Below, in pieces: positions 26,421 through 36,275 of a stretch of 64,000 bases of DNA. The DNA is from Aquabacterium sp. J223 (GTDB lineage: Bacteria; Pseudomonadota; Gammaproteobacteria; Burkholderiales; Burkholderiaceae_C). A program made the translations under genes and the position numbers. The notes under the pieces are model-generated. The model worked only from the letters and a program-made list of their open reading frames with translations. It did no database searches and was not told the origin of the DNA. Within the stretch, counting starts at the first letter, position 1. Each line of letters opens with the position of its first letter. The stretch is taken from positions 3,286,001-3,350,000 of the forward strand of contig NZ_CP088297.1 of the NCBI RefSeq assembly GCF_024666615.1, in the 5' to 3' direction.

Positions 26421-27335
26421 TTAACCCGGCGCCGCGCCGGCCACCAGGTGGTCCAGCAGCAGCCGCACCGGCCGAGCCAGGGCGGTGAGGTCGCGCACGC
26501 CCAGCAGCAGCTCGCGCGCCACCCAGGCGTCGGCGATCTCCAGCCGGGCCAGGCCCATGGAGCGCAGGTGCGGCTGCACCGCGGCGTCGGGCAGCACCGC
26601 CACGCCGAGGCCGGCGGCCACCATCTGGCACATGGCGTCGAAGCTGCGCACGTGGATGCGCACCCGCAGGCGGCGGCCCAGCGCGGTCGTTTCGGCGTCG
26701 AGCCGCTGCGCCAGCGAGGTGCCGGCCGGCAGGCTCACGAAGTCCAGGTCGGTCAACTCGACGAACGGGATGGGGCCCTGGTCGGCGCGTGCCGCCAGCG
26801 CATGGTCGGCCGGCACCACCAGCACCAGCCGGTCGCGGCGGTACGGCAGCGTCTGCAGGCCGAAGGCCGGCGTGCGCTCGGCGAAGATGCCCAGGTCGGC
26901 CCGGCCGTCGACCACCGCCAGCACCGCCTCGCGGCTGTTCAGCTCCTCCAGCTCGAGGCGCAGGCCGGCGTGCGCGGCGACGAAGCGCGCCAGGTCGGCG
27001 GGCAGGAACTGCGTCACCGCCGAGGTGTTGGCCACCAGCCGCACCACGCCGACGATGCCGGCGGCATGGTCCGACAGGTCGGCCGCCAGCAGGTCGACGT
27101 CGGCCAGGATGCGCTGCGCATGCCGGTGCAGCGCCTCGCCGGCCAGGGTGAGCGTCACCCCGCGCGAATGCCGCTCCAGCAGCTCCGCGCCCACCGCGTC
27201 CTCCAGGTCCGAGATGCGCTTGCTGGCGGCGCCCACCGCCAGGTGCGCCAGCTCGGCACCACGGCTGATGCTGCCGCTGCGCACGACGAGGTTGAACAGC
27301 GACAGCGAGACGAGGTCGAGGCGGTGCAGGTTCAC
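26421..27335 (-). CDS. LysR-family transcriptional regulator
   Basis: This 304-residue LysR regulator has the helix-turn-helix LFNLVVRSGSISRGAELAHL...ASKRISDLEDAVGAELLERH followed by an effector domain (VRLVANTSAVTQFLPADLAR). It lies 160 bases upstream of the CoA-transferase gene on the same strand, rather than divergent. The gap contains a basic, low-quality frame and no gene that I can support. Confidence 0.88.
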   Translation of the reverse strand: MNLHRLDLVSLSLFNLVVRSGSISRGAELAHLAVGAASKRISDLEDAVGAELLERHSRGVTLTLAGEALHRHAQRILADVDLLAADLSDHAAGIVGVVRLVANTSAVTQFLPADLARFVAAHAGLRLELEELNSREAVLAVVDGRADLGIFAERTPAFGLQTLPYRRDRLVLVVPADHALAARADQGPIPFVELTDLDFVSLPAGTSLAQRLDAETTALGRRLRVRIHVRSFDAMCQMVAAGLGVAVLPDAAVQPHLRSMGLARLEIADAWVARELLLGVRDLTALARPVRLLLDHLVAGAAPG

Positions 27336-27485
27336 GGCGGCGGCGGTGGGAGCGGCGGCGGACGCGGCAGCGTAACCGCCGCCGGCGCGGCGCGGCCGGC
27401 CGGCCCCACCGCGTGATCACCCGATGGCAGGGCCGGGCCGGCCGGGTTCCACTCGCGCTTGTCGAAAGCCGATGCAAGGACCGCC

Positions 27486-28936
27486 ATGAACCCCCCTCCC
27501 GTCGTCTCCTGCTCGTGGCCGCGCTGGCGCTGGCCGGCTGCGCCACGTCGCCACCGCCGGCCGAGGTGCTGGACCGGGCGCTCAAGGCCACCGGCGCCGA
27601 CCGGCTGGACAGCCTGCGCTACGAAGCCGCCGGCACCGGCGCCACCTTCGGCCAGGCCTACACCGCCGGCGGCGCCTGGCCGCGCATCACCGTGCATGGC
27701 GTCACCCGCCACATCGACTACCGCGCCGCCGCCATGCGCGAGGAGATCATGCTCAGCCGGGCCGAGCCGCAGGGCGGCGGCGGCTACCCGCTGTCGGGCC
27801 AGCAGCGCAACGACCAGTACCTGTCGGGCGAGCTGGCCTGGAACCTGGCCGGCACCAACGTCACGCCCGGCGGCCGCTTCGTCGCCGAGCGCATCCACCA
27901 GCTCTGGGTGACGCCGCACGGCGCGCTCAAGGCGGCGCAGCGCCACGGCGCCACCGCCGCCCGCGGCGAGGACGGCGGCAGCGCCATCGCCTTCACCGTG
28001 CCGGGACGGCTGGCGGCCACGGTGCACGTCGGCGCCGACGGGCTGGTCCGCCGCATCGACTCCACCTTCCCCGACCCGGTGATGGGGGACACCCGCGCCG
28101 TCACCCGCTACGGCGACTGGCGCGACGCCGGCGGCGGCGTGCGTTTCCCGATGCGCATCGAGCAGAGCGTGGGCGGGCACCCCACGCTCGCGCTGGCGGT
28201 CACCGCCGTGCAGCCGAACGCGCCGGTGTCGCTGCCGGTGCCCGACGCCGCCCGCGACACCACCGAGCGCGTCACCGCCGACGTGGCCGCGCCCGGCGTC
28301 TGGTTCCTCGGCGGCGGCTCGCACAACAGCGTGCTGATCGAGCAGACCGACCACCTCATCCTGGTCGAGGCGCCGCTGGGCGACGCGCGCTCGCAGGCGG
28401 TGATCGACCGCGCCAAGGCGCTGGTGCCGAACAAGCCCATCCGCTGGCTGGTCAACAGCCACCCGCACTTCGACCATGCCGGCGGGCTGCGCACCGCGGT
28501 GGCCGAGGGCGCCACCATCGTCACCCACCAGGCCAACGTGCCGTGGCTGGAGCGGCTGTTCGCGCAGCCCAACAGCGTGCGGCCCGACGCAATGGCGCGC
28601 GCCGGCAAGCCGCCGCGCCTGCGTGGCGTCGGCGACCGGGCCGACATCGGCGATGCGGCGCGGCCGGTGGAACTGCACCGCATCACCGGCGGGCCGCACC
28701 ACGACGGCATGGTGATGGTCTGGCTGCCGCGCGAGCGGCTGCTGATCGAGGCCGACGCCTTCACCCCGCCGCCGCCCAACACGCCGCCGCCGGCCGTGCC
28801 CAACGCGAACAACGTCAACCTGGTCGAGAACATCGAGCGGCTGAAGCTGCCGGTGGACCGCATCCTGCCGCTGCACGGCCGGGTGGTGCCGCTGGCCGCG
28901 TTGTACGAGGCCACCGGCCGCACGCCGCCGCGCTGA
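27486..28936 (+). CDS. metallo-beta-lactamase-fold lipoprotein, one-base frame break
   Basis: The protein should read MNPPSRRLLLVAALALAGCA, a lipoprotein signal with lipobox ALAGC. The second half carries the metallo-beta-lactamase zinc motif NSHPHFDHAGG, further metal-ligand His in GGPHHDGM, and the Asp of LLIEADAFTP. The N-terminal half is an uncharacterised domain. The start codon and the rest are in different frames: the C run at 27491-27496 needs one more base. Corrected, the product has about 484 residues. Sulfatase/alkylsulfatase-like or glyoxalase-like hydrolases share this domain order, but the substrate is unknown. Confidence 0.82.
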
Positions 28937-28959
28937 CGGCGGCCGCCCCGGCGCCGGCG

Positions 28960-31170
28960 TCACACCGCCGGCAGCCGGTCGATCAGCTTGTCCAGCGTCA
29001 CCGGGTAGTCGCGCACGCGCACCCCGGTGGCGTGGTGGACGGCGTTGGCCACCGCGGCGGCGATGCCGCAGATGCCCAGCTCGCCCACGCCCTTGGCCTT
29101 CATCGGCGACGAGATGGGGTCGGTCTCGTCGAGGAAGATCACCTCCTGGTGCGGGATGTCGGCGTGCACCGGCACCTCGTAGCCGGCCAGGTCGTGGTTG
29201 ACGAAGAACCCGTAGCCCTGGCGCTTGTCCACCGCCAGCTCCTCCATCAGCGCCGCGCCCACGCCCATGGTCATGGCGCCGATGACCTGGCTGCGCGCCG
29301 ACTTGGGGTTGAGGATGCGGCCGGCCGCGCACACCGCCAGCATGCGGCGCACGCGCACCTCGCCGGTGTAGGCGTCCACGCCCACCTCGACGAAGTGGCT
29401 GCCGAAGGTGGCCTGCTGGTAGCGCTTGTCGAGGTCGCCGTACTCGATGCCGTCCTCGGCCGCCAGGCCGGTCAGGCCGGCCGCCTGCGACAGCGGCCGG
29501 CTGCGGCCGCCGTGGCGGACCTCGCCGTCGGCGAACGTCGCGTCGGCCGGCAGGCCGAGCCGCTGCGCCGCCGCCTCGCGCAGCTTCATGCAGGCGGCGT
29601 AGACGCCCGCGGTCGAGTTGTTGCCGCCCCACTGCCCGCCGGAACCGCAGGACGCGGGAAAGGCCGAATCGCCCAGCCGCACCTTCACCCGCTCCAGCGG
29701 CAGGCCCATCACCTCGGCCGCGGTCTGGGCGATGATGGTGTAGCTGCCGGTGCCGATGTCGGTCATGTCGGTCTCGACGGTGACCCCACCCTGCGGGTCC
29801 AGCCGCACCCGCGCCGCCGACTTGGTCACCAGGTTGTTGCGGAACGCCGCCGCCACGCCCTGCCCCACCCACCAGCGGCCCTCGCGCCGCTGCGCCGGCT
29901 TAGGCGCGCGCTGCGCCCAGCCGAAACGCTCGGCGCCCAGCCGCAGGCACTCGACCAGGCGGCGCTGCGAGAACGGCCGCGGCGGCTTCTCGGGGTCGAC
30001 CTGGGTGTCGTTGAGGATCCGGAACTCCACCGGGTCCAGGCCCAGCTTCTCGGCCATCTCGTCGATGGCGACCTCCAGCGCCATCATGCCCGGCGCCTCG
30101 CCGGGGGCGCGCATGGCGTTGCCTTCGGGCAGGTCCAGCACCGCGAGCTTGGTGGACGTCATGCGGTTCGCGCCGGCATAGAGCAGCCGCGTCTGGTTGA
30201 CCGCGGTCTCGGCCTGGCCTTCGGGCAGGTCGCCCGACCAGCTCTCGTGCGCGATGGCGGTGATGCGGCCGTCGCGTCCGGCGCCGATGCGGATGCGCTG
30301 CAGCGTGGCCGGCCGGTGGGTGGTGTTGTTGGCGATGAGCGGCCGCTGCAGCGCCACCTTCACCGGCCGCCGCGCGGCGCGCGCGCCCAGCGCCGCCAGC
30401 ACCGCGTCGGCGCGCACGAAGAGCTTGCCGCCGAAACCGCCGCCGATGAAGGGCGACACCAGCCGCACCTTCTCCTTCGGCAGGCCGAGCGTCTTGGCCA
30501 GGTCGCCGACGCTCCAGTCGATCATCTGGTTGGAGGTCCACACCGTCAGCCGGTCGCCGCGCCAGGCGGCGAGGGTGGCGTGCGGCTCCATCATGGCGTG
30601 CGACTGGTCGGGCGTGGTGTAGGCCGCGTCGAGCTGCACCGGCGCCGCGGCGAAGGCGGCGTCGAAGTCGCCGACCTTGGTTTCCGACGGCCCGGCGAAG
30701 GGGGTGGGCTCGGGCGGCTGGGCGGCGGACTTCTCGGCGGCGAGGTCGAACCTGCCGGGCTGGCGCTCGTAGGCCACCTTCACCCGCTGCGCGGCGTCGC
30801 GCGCCTGCTCGAAGGTCGCCGCCACCACCAGCGCCACCGCCTGGTGGTAGTGCTGCACCTCGGGCCCGGCCAGCAGCCGGGCGGTGTTGTACTGGCCCTT
30901 GTCCAGCTTGCCGGCGTTGCGCGCGGTGACGATGGCGATCACGCCCGGCATGGCGCGCGCCTCGCGCAGGTCCATCGAGGCGATGCGGCCCTTGGCGATG
31001 CCGGCGCCGACGACGACGCCGTAGGCCGGCTTGCGCGCCACGTCGTGCCGCTCGTAGGCGTAGGGCGCCCGGCCGCTGGTCTTCAGCGGGCCGTCGATGC
31101 GGTCGACGGGCCGGCCCACGACCTTGAGCTGGTCGATCGGGTTGGTGGTGGCGGGGGTGTCGAACTTCAT
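28960..31170 (-). CDS. paoC: aldehyde/xanthine oxidoreductase molybdopterin subunit (PaoC-like)
   Basis: This is the 736-residue large molybdenum-cofactor subunit of the xanthine oxidase family; E. coli PaoC has about 732. It shows VSPFIGGGFGGKLFVRADAV, DMTDIGTGSYTIIAQTAAEV and, near the end, KAKGVGELGICGIAAAVANA with the catalytic Glu. With the two smaller subunits upstream it forms a PaoABC-type periplasmic aldehyde oxidoreductase, exported with the Tat-bearing small subunit. The start at 31170 fits the family; an upstream ATG adds 33 residues. A 185-base gap with hairpins separates it from paoB. Confidence 0.92.
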   Translation of the reverse strand: MKFDTPATTNPIDQLKVVGRPVDRIDGPLKTSGRAPYAYERHDVARKPAYGVVVGAGIAKGRIASMDLREARAMPGVIAIVTARNAGKLDKGQYNTARLLAGPEVQHYHQAVALVVAATFEQARDAAQRVKVAYERQPGRFDLAAEKSAAQPPEPTPFAGPSETKVGDFDAAFAAAPVQLDAAYTTPDQSHAMMEPHATLAAWRGDRLTVWTSNQMIDWSVGDLAKTLGLPKEKVRLVSPFIGGGFGGKLFVRADAVLAALGARAARRPVKVALQRPLIANNTTHRPATLQRIRIGAGRDGRITAIAHESWSGDLPEGQAETAVNQTRLLYAGANRMTSTKLAVLDLPEGNAMRAPGEAPGMMALEVAIDEMAEKLGLDPVEFRILNDTQVDPEKPPRPFSQRRLVECLRLGAERFGWAQRAPKPAQRREGRWWVGQGVAAAFRNNLVTKSAARVRLDPQGGVTVETDMTDIGTGSYTIIAQTAAEVMGLPLERVKVRLGDSAFPASCGSGGQWGGNNSTAGVYAACMKLREAAAQRLGLPADATFADGEVRHGGRSRPLSQAAGLTGLAAEDGIEYGDLDKRYQQATFGSHFVEVGVDAYTGEVRVRRMLAVCAAGRILNPKSARSQVIGAMTMGVGAALMEELAVDKRQGYGFFVNHDLAGYEVPVHADIPHQEVIFLDETDPISSPMKAKGVGELGICGIAAAVANAVHHATGVRVRDYPVTLDKLIDRLPAV

Positions 31171-31237
31171 GTCAATGGCTCCGTCGAACATCGGGCGCAT
31201 GCGACGCACGACGCGGTGGCTGATCCCCGTGGGGACA

Positions 31238-31343
31238 GGTCGCCGCAGGCGACCAGGGGCTGCGGTCATGCAGTCCGCGCCCGACCCGATCCGGGTTTCC
31301 AGTCGGGTTGGGTGCCGCCGCAGGGGCGGCCGCCAGACGGCCG
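31238..31343. repeat. two hairpins in the paoB-paoC gap
   Basis: GGTCGCC-GCA-GGCGACC (31238-31254) and CGGCCG-N5-CGGCCG (31327-31343) are perfect inverted repeats within the 185-base gap inside an operon whose other junction overlaps by four bases. They may adjust the stability or expression of paoC mRNA. Confidence 0.45.
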
Positions 31344-31355
31344 GGGGTGGTCATG

Positions 31356-32306
31356 TCAGGCCCGCGCCTCGGCCAGCACCGCGGCCAGCGTGCGTTCGAC
31401 CAGCGGCAGCTTGAAGGCGTTGTCGTGGCTGGGCCGGGCGCCGGCCATGAGCTGGGCGGCCATCGGCCGCGCGCCCTGGGGCAGCAGCGGCTCGGCGGCC
31501 TCGACCCGCCAGGGCTTGTGGGCGACGCCGCCCACCGCCACCCGCCCGCTGCCGTCGGGCTGCACGATGGCCGCCACCGACACCAGGGCGAAGGCGTAGG
31601 AGCTGCGGTCGCGCACCTTGCGGTAGAGCTGCCGCCCGCCCACCGGCCGCGGCAGGTTGACCGCGGTGATCAGCTCGTCGCGCTCCAGCACCGTCTCGAC
31701 GTGCGGCGTGCTGCCGGGCAGGCGGTGGAAGTCGGCGATCGGGATGACGCGGGCGCGGCCGTCGGGGCGGATGGTCTCCACCGAGGCGTCGAGCACCCGC
31801 AGCGCCACCGCCATGTCGCTCGGGTGGGTGGCGATGCAGGCCTCGCTGCCGCCGATGACCGCCAGCTGCCGCGACACCCCGCCCTGCGCGCTGCAGCCGC
31901 TGCCCGGCTGGCGCTTGTTGCAGGGCTGCGCGGTGTCGTAGAAGTAGGCGCAGCGGGTGCGCTGCAGCAGGTTGCCGGCGGTGGTGGCGCGGTTGCGCAG
32001 CTGGCCCGACGCACCGGCCAGCAGGGCGCGCGACAGCACGCCGTAGTCGCGGCGCACCCGCTCGTCGGCCGCGAGGTCGGTGTTGCGCACCAGCGCGCCC
32101 ACCTTCAGGCCGCCGTCGGGCATCGGCTCGATGCGGTCCAGCCCCAGGCCGTTGACGTCGACCAGGTGCGGCGGCGCCTCGATCTGCAGCTTCATCAGGT
32201 CGAGCAGGTTGGTGCCGCCGGCGATGAACTTGGCGCCCGGCGTGCGGGCGATCGCCGCGGCGGCGTCCGCCGGCAGCTTGGCCTTCTCGTAGGTGAAGGG
32301 CTTCAT
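31356..32306 (-). CDS. paoB: FAD subunit of aldehyde oxidoreductase (PaoB-like)
   Basis: This 316-residue FAD-binding subunit (PaoB has about 318) contains [13 protein letters not shown], the FAD pyrophosphate loop, and [20 protein letters not shown]. The insert with several Cys ([20 protein letters not shown] plus a following Cys) is the PaoB-specific loop that binds an extra [4Fe-4S] cluster. This separates it from ordinary XdhA-type proteins. Its start overlaps the paoA stop by four bases. Confidence 0.92.
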   Translation of the reverse strand: MKPFTYEKAKLPADAAAAIARTPGAKFIAGGTNLLDLMKLQIEAPPHLVDVNGLGLDRIEPMPDGGLKVGALVRNTDLAADERVRRDYGVLSRALLAGASGQLRNRATTAGNLLQRTRCAYFYDTAQPCNKRQPGSGCSAQGGVSRQLAVIGGSEACIATHPSDMAVALRVLDASVETIRPDGRARVIPIADFHRLPGSTPHVETVLERDELITAVNLPRPVGGRQLYRKVRDRSSYAFALVSVAAIVQPDGSGRVAVGGVAHKPWRVEAAEPLLPQGARPMAAQLMAGARPSHDNAFKLPLVERTLAAVLAEARA

Positions 32307-32938
32307 GGCTTCACCCCTGCCACCTCGCCCACCGCGTCGATGATGTTGCTGTAGGCGCCGCAGCGGCAGAGGTTGCCGCTGAGCCGCTCGCGCAGTTCGT
32401 CGGCCGACAGCAGCGGGCGCGCCGTCAGGTCGGCGGTGACGTGGCTGGGCACGCCGCGCTGCAGTTCGTCCAGCGCGCCGACCGCCGAGCAGACCTGACC
32501 CGGGGTGCAGTAGCCGCACTGGTAGCCGTCGTGCCGGACGAACGCCGCCTGCAGCGGGTGCAGCTTCTCGGGCGAGCCCAGGCCCTCGATGGTGGTGACC
32601 TGCGCGCCCTCGTGCATCACCGCCAGCGTCAGGCAGCTGTTGATGCGCCGTCCGTCGAGCAGCACCGTGCAGGCGCCGCACTGGCCGTGGTCGCAGCCCT
32701 TCTTCGTGCCGGTGAGCTGCAGGTGCTCGCGCAGCAGGTCGAGCAGGCTGGTGCGGTGGTCGACCGCCAGCGTTCGAGGCGTGCCGTTGACGGTGAGCGT
32801 GAGGGTGGCGGACGGCAGCTCGGGCGTGGCGGCGTGCGCCGCCGGCGCGGCGGTGCCGCCGACGACGGCGGTCGACGCGGCGCCGGCGATCAGCAGCTCG
32901 CGGCGCGACATCGCCGCGGCCTCGTGGAAATCGTCCAT
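32303..32938 (-). CDS. paoA: Tat-exported 2Fe-2S subunit of aldehyde oxidoreductase (PaoA-like)
   Basis: This 211-residue small subunit has a twin-arginine signal [17 protein letters not shown]. It has a plant-type [2Fe-2S] domain ([20 protein letters not shown]) and the second cluster motifs [11 protein letters not shown] and [11 protein letters not shown]. The Tat signal should carry the assembled complex into the periplasm. It is first in the paoABC order and is divergent from an MFS gene. The maturation gene (paoD/xdhC) is not in the window. Confidence 0.93.
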   Translation of the reverse strand: MDDFHEAAAMSRRELLIAGAASTAVVGGTAAPAAHAATPELPSATLTLTVNGTPRTLAVDHRTSLLDLLREHLQLTGTKKGCDHGQCGACTVLLDGRRINSCLTLAVMHEGAQVTTIEGLGSPEKLHPLQAAFVRHDGYQCGYCTPGQVCSAVGALDELQRGVPSHVTADLTARPLLSADELRERLSGNLCRCGAYSNIIDAVGEVAGVKP

Positions 32939-33023
32939 CGGCGGATCCTCGTGAAGGGCATAGACGTGCGGCGGCAGCCAACGTCGTGCCCGGGCCGGAC
33001 CCGGGACGCCGACGGCGCCGGGT

Positions 33024-34229
33024 ATGGTGCGGCGCATGGCCGACGCCCCGTTCTCGCTCCGTCGCATCGCCGTCTCCGCCTTCGGCCCGTCGCTGCTCTT
33101 CGGCATCGGCGAAGGCGCCATCCTCCCGGTGGTGCCCATCACCGCGCGCGAGCTCGGCGCCTCGGTGCCGGTGGCGGCGCTGGTGGCGATGCTCATCGGC
33201 CTGGGCGCGCTGGTCAGCAACATCCCCGCGTCGCTGGTCACGCTGCGCTGGGGGGAACGCTGGGCCATCGTCGTGGCCGGGGTCTGGTGCGCGCTCGGCA
33301 TGGCGCTGTGCGCCCTCACCTCGGACCTGGCGCTGTTCGCCGTCGGCTGCTTCATGGTGGGCATGTCGCAGGCCACGTTCAACCTGGCGCGGCAGAGCTA
33401 CCTCACCGAAGCCGTGCCGATCGGCTTTCGCGCCCGCGCGCTGTCGACGCTCGGCGGGGTGATGCGCATCGGCATGTTCATCGGCCCGTTCGCCGCCGCG
33501 GCGGCGATGCACCGCTTCGGCCTGCCGGCGGCCTACGCCGTCGGCGTGGTGGCGCTGCTCGCGGCCACGGCCGTCGCCGCCCGGCTGCCCGACCTGGTGC
33601 CCGAGTCGCAGCGCGTCGCGCCGGGCGAGGCGGCGGCCCCCCGGCCGACGCTGCGGTCCACCCTGCGCGATCACCGGCGCGTCTTCCTCACGCTCGGCCT
33701 CGGCGTGATGTTCATCAGCGCGGTGCGGGCGGCACGCCAGGTGGTCGTTCCGCTGTGGGCCGACCAGCTGGCCTTGGCGCCGTCGGTGGTGTCGCTGATC
33801 TACGGCGTCTCGGCCGGCCTGGACATGCTGGTCTTCTACCCCGCCGGCAAGGTCATGGACCGGCGCGGCCGGCTGTGGGTGGTGGTGCCGTCCATGCTCA
33901 TCATGGGTGGCGGCCTGCTGCTGATGCCGCTGGCCCATTCGGCCGCCGGGCTGCTGCTGGTGGCCGCGGCCATCGGCTTCGGCAACGGCATCGGCTCGGG
34001 GGTGATCATGACGCTCGGTGCCGACCACTCGCCACGCCAGGGCCGGGCGCACTTCCTCGGCGTCTGGCGGCTGATGTCCGACATCGGTTCGTCCTGCGGC
34101 CCGGCGCTGCTGTCCTTCCTCACCGCCGCGCTGTCGCTGGGCGCGGGCATTGCTGCCACGGGCCTGCTGGCGCTGGCCGCGGCGGCGCAGCTGGGGTACT
34201 GGATACCGCGCAGCCGGCGCCGCCCCTGA
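33024..34229 (+). CDS. MFS transporter
   Basis: This 12-helix major facilitator protein of about 400 residues has the loop motif [20 protein letters not shown] after helix 2 and [20 protein letters not shown] in the second half. It resembles drug or metabolite efflux proteins. The frame opens at 33024; the ATG at 33036 ([10 protein letters not shown]) is an equally likely start. TATGGT just upstream could be a -10 box. The substrate cannot be inferred. Confidence 0.85.
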   Translation: MVRRMADAPFSLRRIAVSAFGPSLLFGIGEGAILPVVPITARELGASVPVAALVAMLIGLGALVSNIPASLVTLRWGERWAIVVAGVWCALGMALCALTSDLALFAVGCFMVGMSQATFNLARQSYLTEAVPIGFRARALSTLGGVMRIGMFIGPFAAAAAMHRFGLPAAYAVGVVALLAATAVAARLPDLVPESQRVAPGEAAAPRPTLRSTLRDHRRVFLTLGLGVMFISAVRAARQVVVPLWADQLALAPSVVSLIYGVSAGLDMLVFYPAGKVMDRRGRLWVVVPSMLIMGGGLLLMPLAHSAAGLLLVAAAIGFGNGIGSGVIMTLGADHSPRQGRAHFLGVWRLMSDIGSSCGPALLSFLTAALSLGAGIAATGLLALAAAAQLGYWIPRSRRRP

Positions 34230-34318
34230 GGGGATGGGCAGAATCCGCCCCCGTCGCGGCCGCTGCCGCCGCCCCCGCCGGCCCGGCCGGCGCCCGCCAC
34301 CCGCACCAACCGCCCCCG

Positions 34319-35515
34319 GTGAAGCTCGACGTCCAGACGCTCTTCGTGGCGATGTTCGCCGCCTTCCTGCTCTTCGGCCTGACGCTGACCATGTCGCGCC
34401 GCTCGCTGCCCGACCGGCCCGAACTGGCCGCCTGGGCCACCGGCACCTGGTGCATGGTCGGTGCCTTCGTGCTGCTGGCGCTGCGGCTGGTCGGACCCGA
34501 ATGGGTGTCGGTGATCGGCGGCAACGTGCTGATGTTCGTCGCCATCCACCTCAACGGCCGGGCGCTGCACCGCTTCGTCACCGGCGGGCCGCCGCCGCGC
34601 TGGCAGCTGCTCGCACCGGTGGCGGGCGCGGTGCTGATCACGCTGCTGCACACCCGGCCGGTGGCCGAGCGCACGGCGGTGGTGTCGGTGACGCTGGCGC
34701 TGCAGGGGCTGCCGATGGTGTGGGTGGCGCTGCGCGGCGGCCGCGCCGCCGAACCCTCCCTGCGCACCGTCGGCATCGCGGTGGCCCTCGGCGTGGTCGC
34801 GCTCGCGGCGCGGACGGTGCACGCCCTGTCGTCCCCGGCCGACTACGCCACCTTCTGGCAGACCAGCCTGGGCAACGGCGCCACCTACCTGGCCGGCTAC
34901 CTGTTCCCGCTCGGCGCGGGCATCGGCTTCATCGTCGCCAACCTGGAACGCACCGCCGGCCAGCTGCGCGAGCAGGCCACCTACGACGGGCTGACCGGCT
35001 GCTTGCGGCGCAGCGTCTTCACCACGCTGCTGGAACAAGCCTGCCGGCGCGCCCGCCGCGACGGCCAGCCGCTGGCGCTGGTGCTGCTGGACATCGACCA
35101 CTTCAAGGCCATCAACGACGGCCACGGCCACCAGGCCGGCGACCACGTGCTGCAGCGCTTCGCGCAGGCCGTGCGGGAACGCCTGCGCGCCTCCGACGTG
35201 CTGGGCCGGGTGGGCGGCGAGGAGTTCGCCGTGCTGCTGCCAGCCACCTCGGCGGACGGCGCCCGCCATGTCGCCGAGCAGCTGCGCCAGGCCGTGCAGG
35301 CGCTGGCCGTCGAGGTGGGCGCGTCGCGGCCGCTGGCGGTGACCGTGTCGGCCGGCGTCGCCCTGCTGGGTGCGACCGACGACGCGGCGGCGCTGTTCCA
35401 GTCCGCCGACGCCGCGCTGTACGAGGCCAAGCGCGCCGGGCGCAACCGGGTGCACGGGGCGGTCGCCGCCGCGACCCGTCCGTCCACGCCGCAGGCCGCC
35501 ACACAGGAGCCCTGA
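34319..35515 (+). CDS. membrane diguanylate cyclase (GGDEF)
   Basis: This 398-residue protein makes cyclic di-GMP. Six or seven hydrophobic segments occupy residues ~1-215. A complete GGDEF domain follows, with [35 protein letters not shown] and the active site [12 protein letters not shown]. No clear RxxD inhibitory site is seen upstream of GGEEF. The start is GTG 34319. It is followed directly by the DUF4197 gene, two bases after its stop. Confidence 0.9.
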   Translation: MKLDVQTLFVAMFAAFLLFGLTLTMSRRSLPDRPELAAWATGTWCMVGAFVLLALRLVGPEWVSVIGGNVLMFVAIHLNGRALHRFVTGGPPPRWQLLAPVAGAVLITLLHTRPVAERTAVVSVTLALQGLPMVWVALRGGRAAEPSLRTVGIAVALGVVALAARTVHALSSPADYATFWQTSLGNGATYLAGYLFPLGAGIGFIVANLERTAGQLREQATYDGLTGCLRRSVFTTLLEQACRRARRDGQPLALVLLDIDHFKAINDGHGHQAGDHVLQRFAQAVRERLRASDVLGRVGGEEFAVLLPATSADGARHVAEQLRQAVQALAVEVGASRPLAVTVSAGVALLGATDDAAALFQSADAALYEAKRAGRNRVHGAVAAATRPSTPQAATQEP

Positions 35516-35517
35516 CC

Positions 35518-36186
35518 ATGCAACGCCGCCACGCCAGCCTCGCCCTGCTGCTGCTCGTGCCGCCGCACCGCGCGGTCGCCGCGCTGTCCGAGGGCGACGC
35601 CAGCGCCGGCGTGCGCGCGGCGCTGGAGCGGGGCGCGGGCCTGGCGGTGGCACGGCTGGGCCGGCCCGACGGCTTCTTCGCCGACCCGCGGCTGCGCATC
35701 CCGCTGCCCGGACCGCTGGAGCAGGCGTCGGCGCTGCTGCGGCTGGCCGGCCAGCAGCAGAAGGTCGACGAGCTGGTGCTGGCGATGAACCGGGCGGCCG
35801 AAGCGGCGGTGCCGCAGGCCAGGCCGCTGCTGGTGAACGCGGTGAAGTCGATGAGCGTGGAGGACGCGCTGGCCGTCGTGCGCGGCGGCGACGACTCGGT
35901 GACCCGCTTCTTCGCGGGCAAGACCCGCGAGCCGCTGTTCGCCCAGTTGCTGCCGCTGGTCACCCGCGCCACCGAGAAGGTGGCACTGGCGCAGCGCTAC
36001 AACGCGCTGGCCGAGCGGCTGGCACGCGCCGGCCTGGTCAGGCAGGACGAGGTGCAGCTCGAACGCCACGTCACCGCCAAGACGCTGGACGGCCTGTACC
36101 TGGCCATCGGCGAAGAGGAGCGCCGCATCCGCCAGGACCCGGTGGGCACCGGCAGCGCCATCCTCAAGAAGGTCTTCGGCGGCTGA
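35518..36186 (+). CDS. DUF4197 domain-containing secreted protein
   Basis: This 222-residue protein has a signal peptide (HASLALLLLVPPHRAVAALS). It matches the DUF4197 family, with VRAALERGAGLAVARLGRPD, FFADPRLRIPLPGPLEQA, and a C-terminus KTLDGLYLAIGEEERRIRQD ending ILKKVFGG. The function is unknown; family members are periplasmic. The gene is tightly linked to the diguanylate cyclase and converges on the cardiolipin synthase-like gene. Confidence 0.88.
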   Translation: MQRRHASLALLLLVPPHRAVAALSEGDASAGVRAALERGAGLAVARLGRPDGFFADPRLRIPLPGPLEQASALLRLAGQQQKVDELVLAMNRAAEAAVPQARPLLVNAVKSMSVEDALAVVRGGDDSVTRFFAGKTREPLFAQLLPLVTRATEKVALAQRYNALAERLARAGLVRQDEVQLERHVTAKTLDGLYLAIGEEERRIRQDPVGTGSAILKKVFGG

Positions 36187-36199
36187 TGGAGCCCCCGGC

Positions 36200-36231
36200 C
36201 CCGGTGTACCGGGACCACCCCCGCGGGGGTG
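36200..36231. terminator. tandem hairpins between convergent genes
   Basis: CCCGGT-GT-ACCGGG (36200-36213) and the 16-base palindrome CACCCCCGCGGGGGTG (36216-36231) lie between the DUF4197 stop and the convergent gene end. They probably act as a bidirectional terminator, although no T tract is present. Confidence 0.5.
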
Positions 36232-36275
36232 TTCAGCCGGCGTGGTCGGCCCGGCGCCGGCTGGACTTCGCCTGT

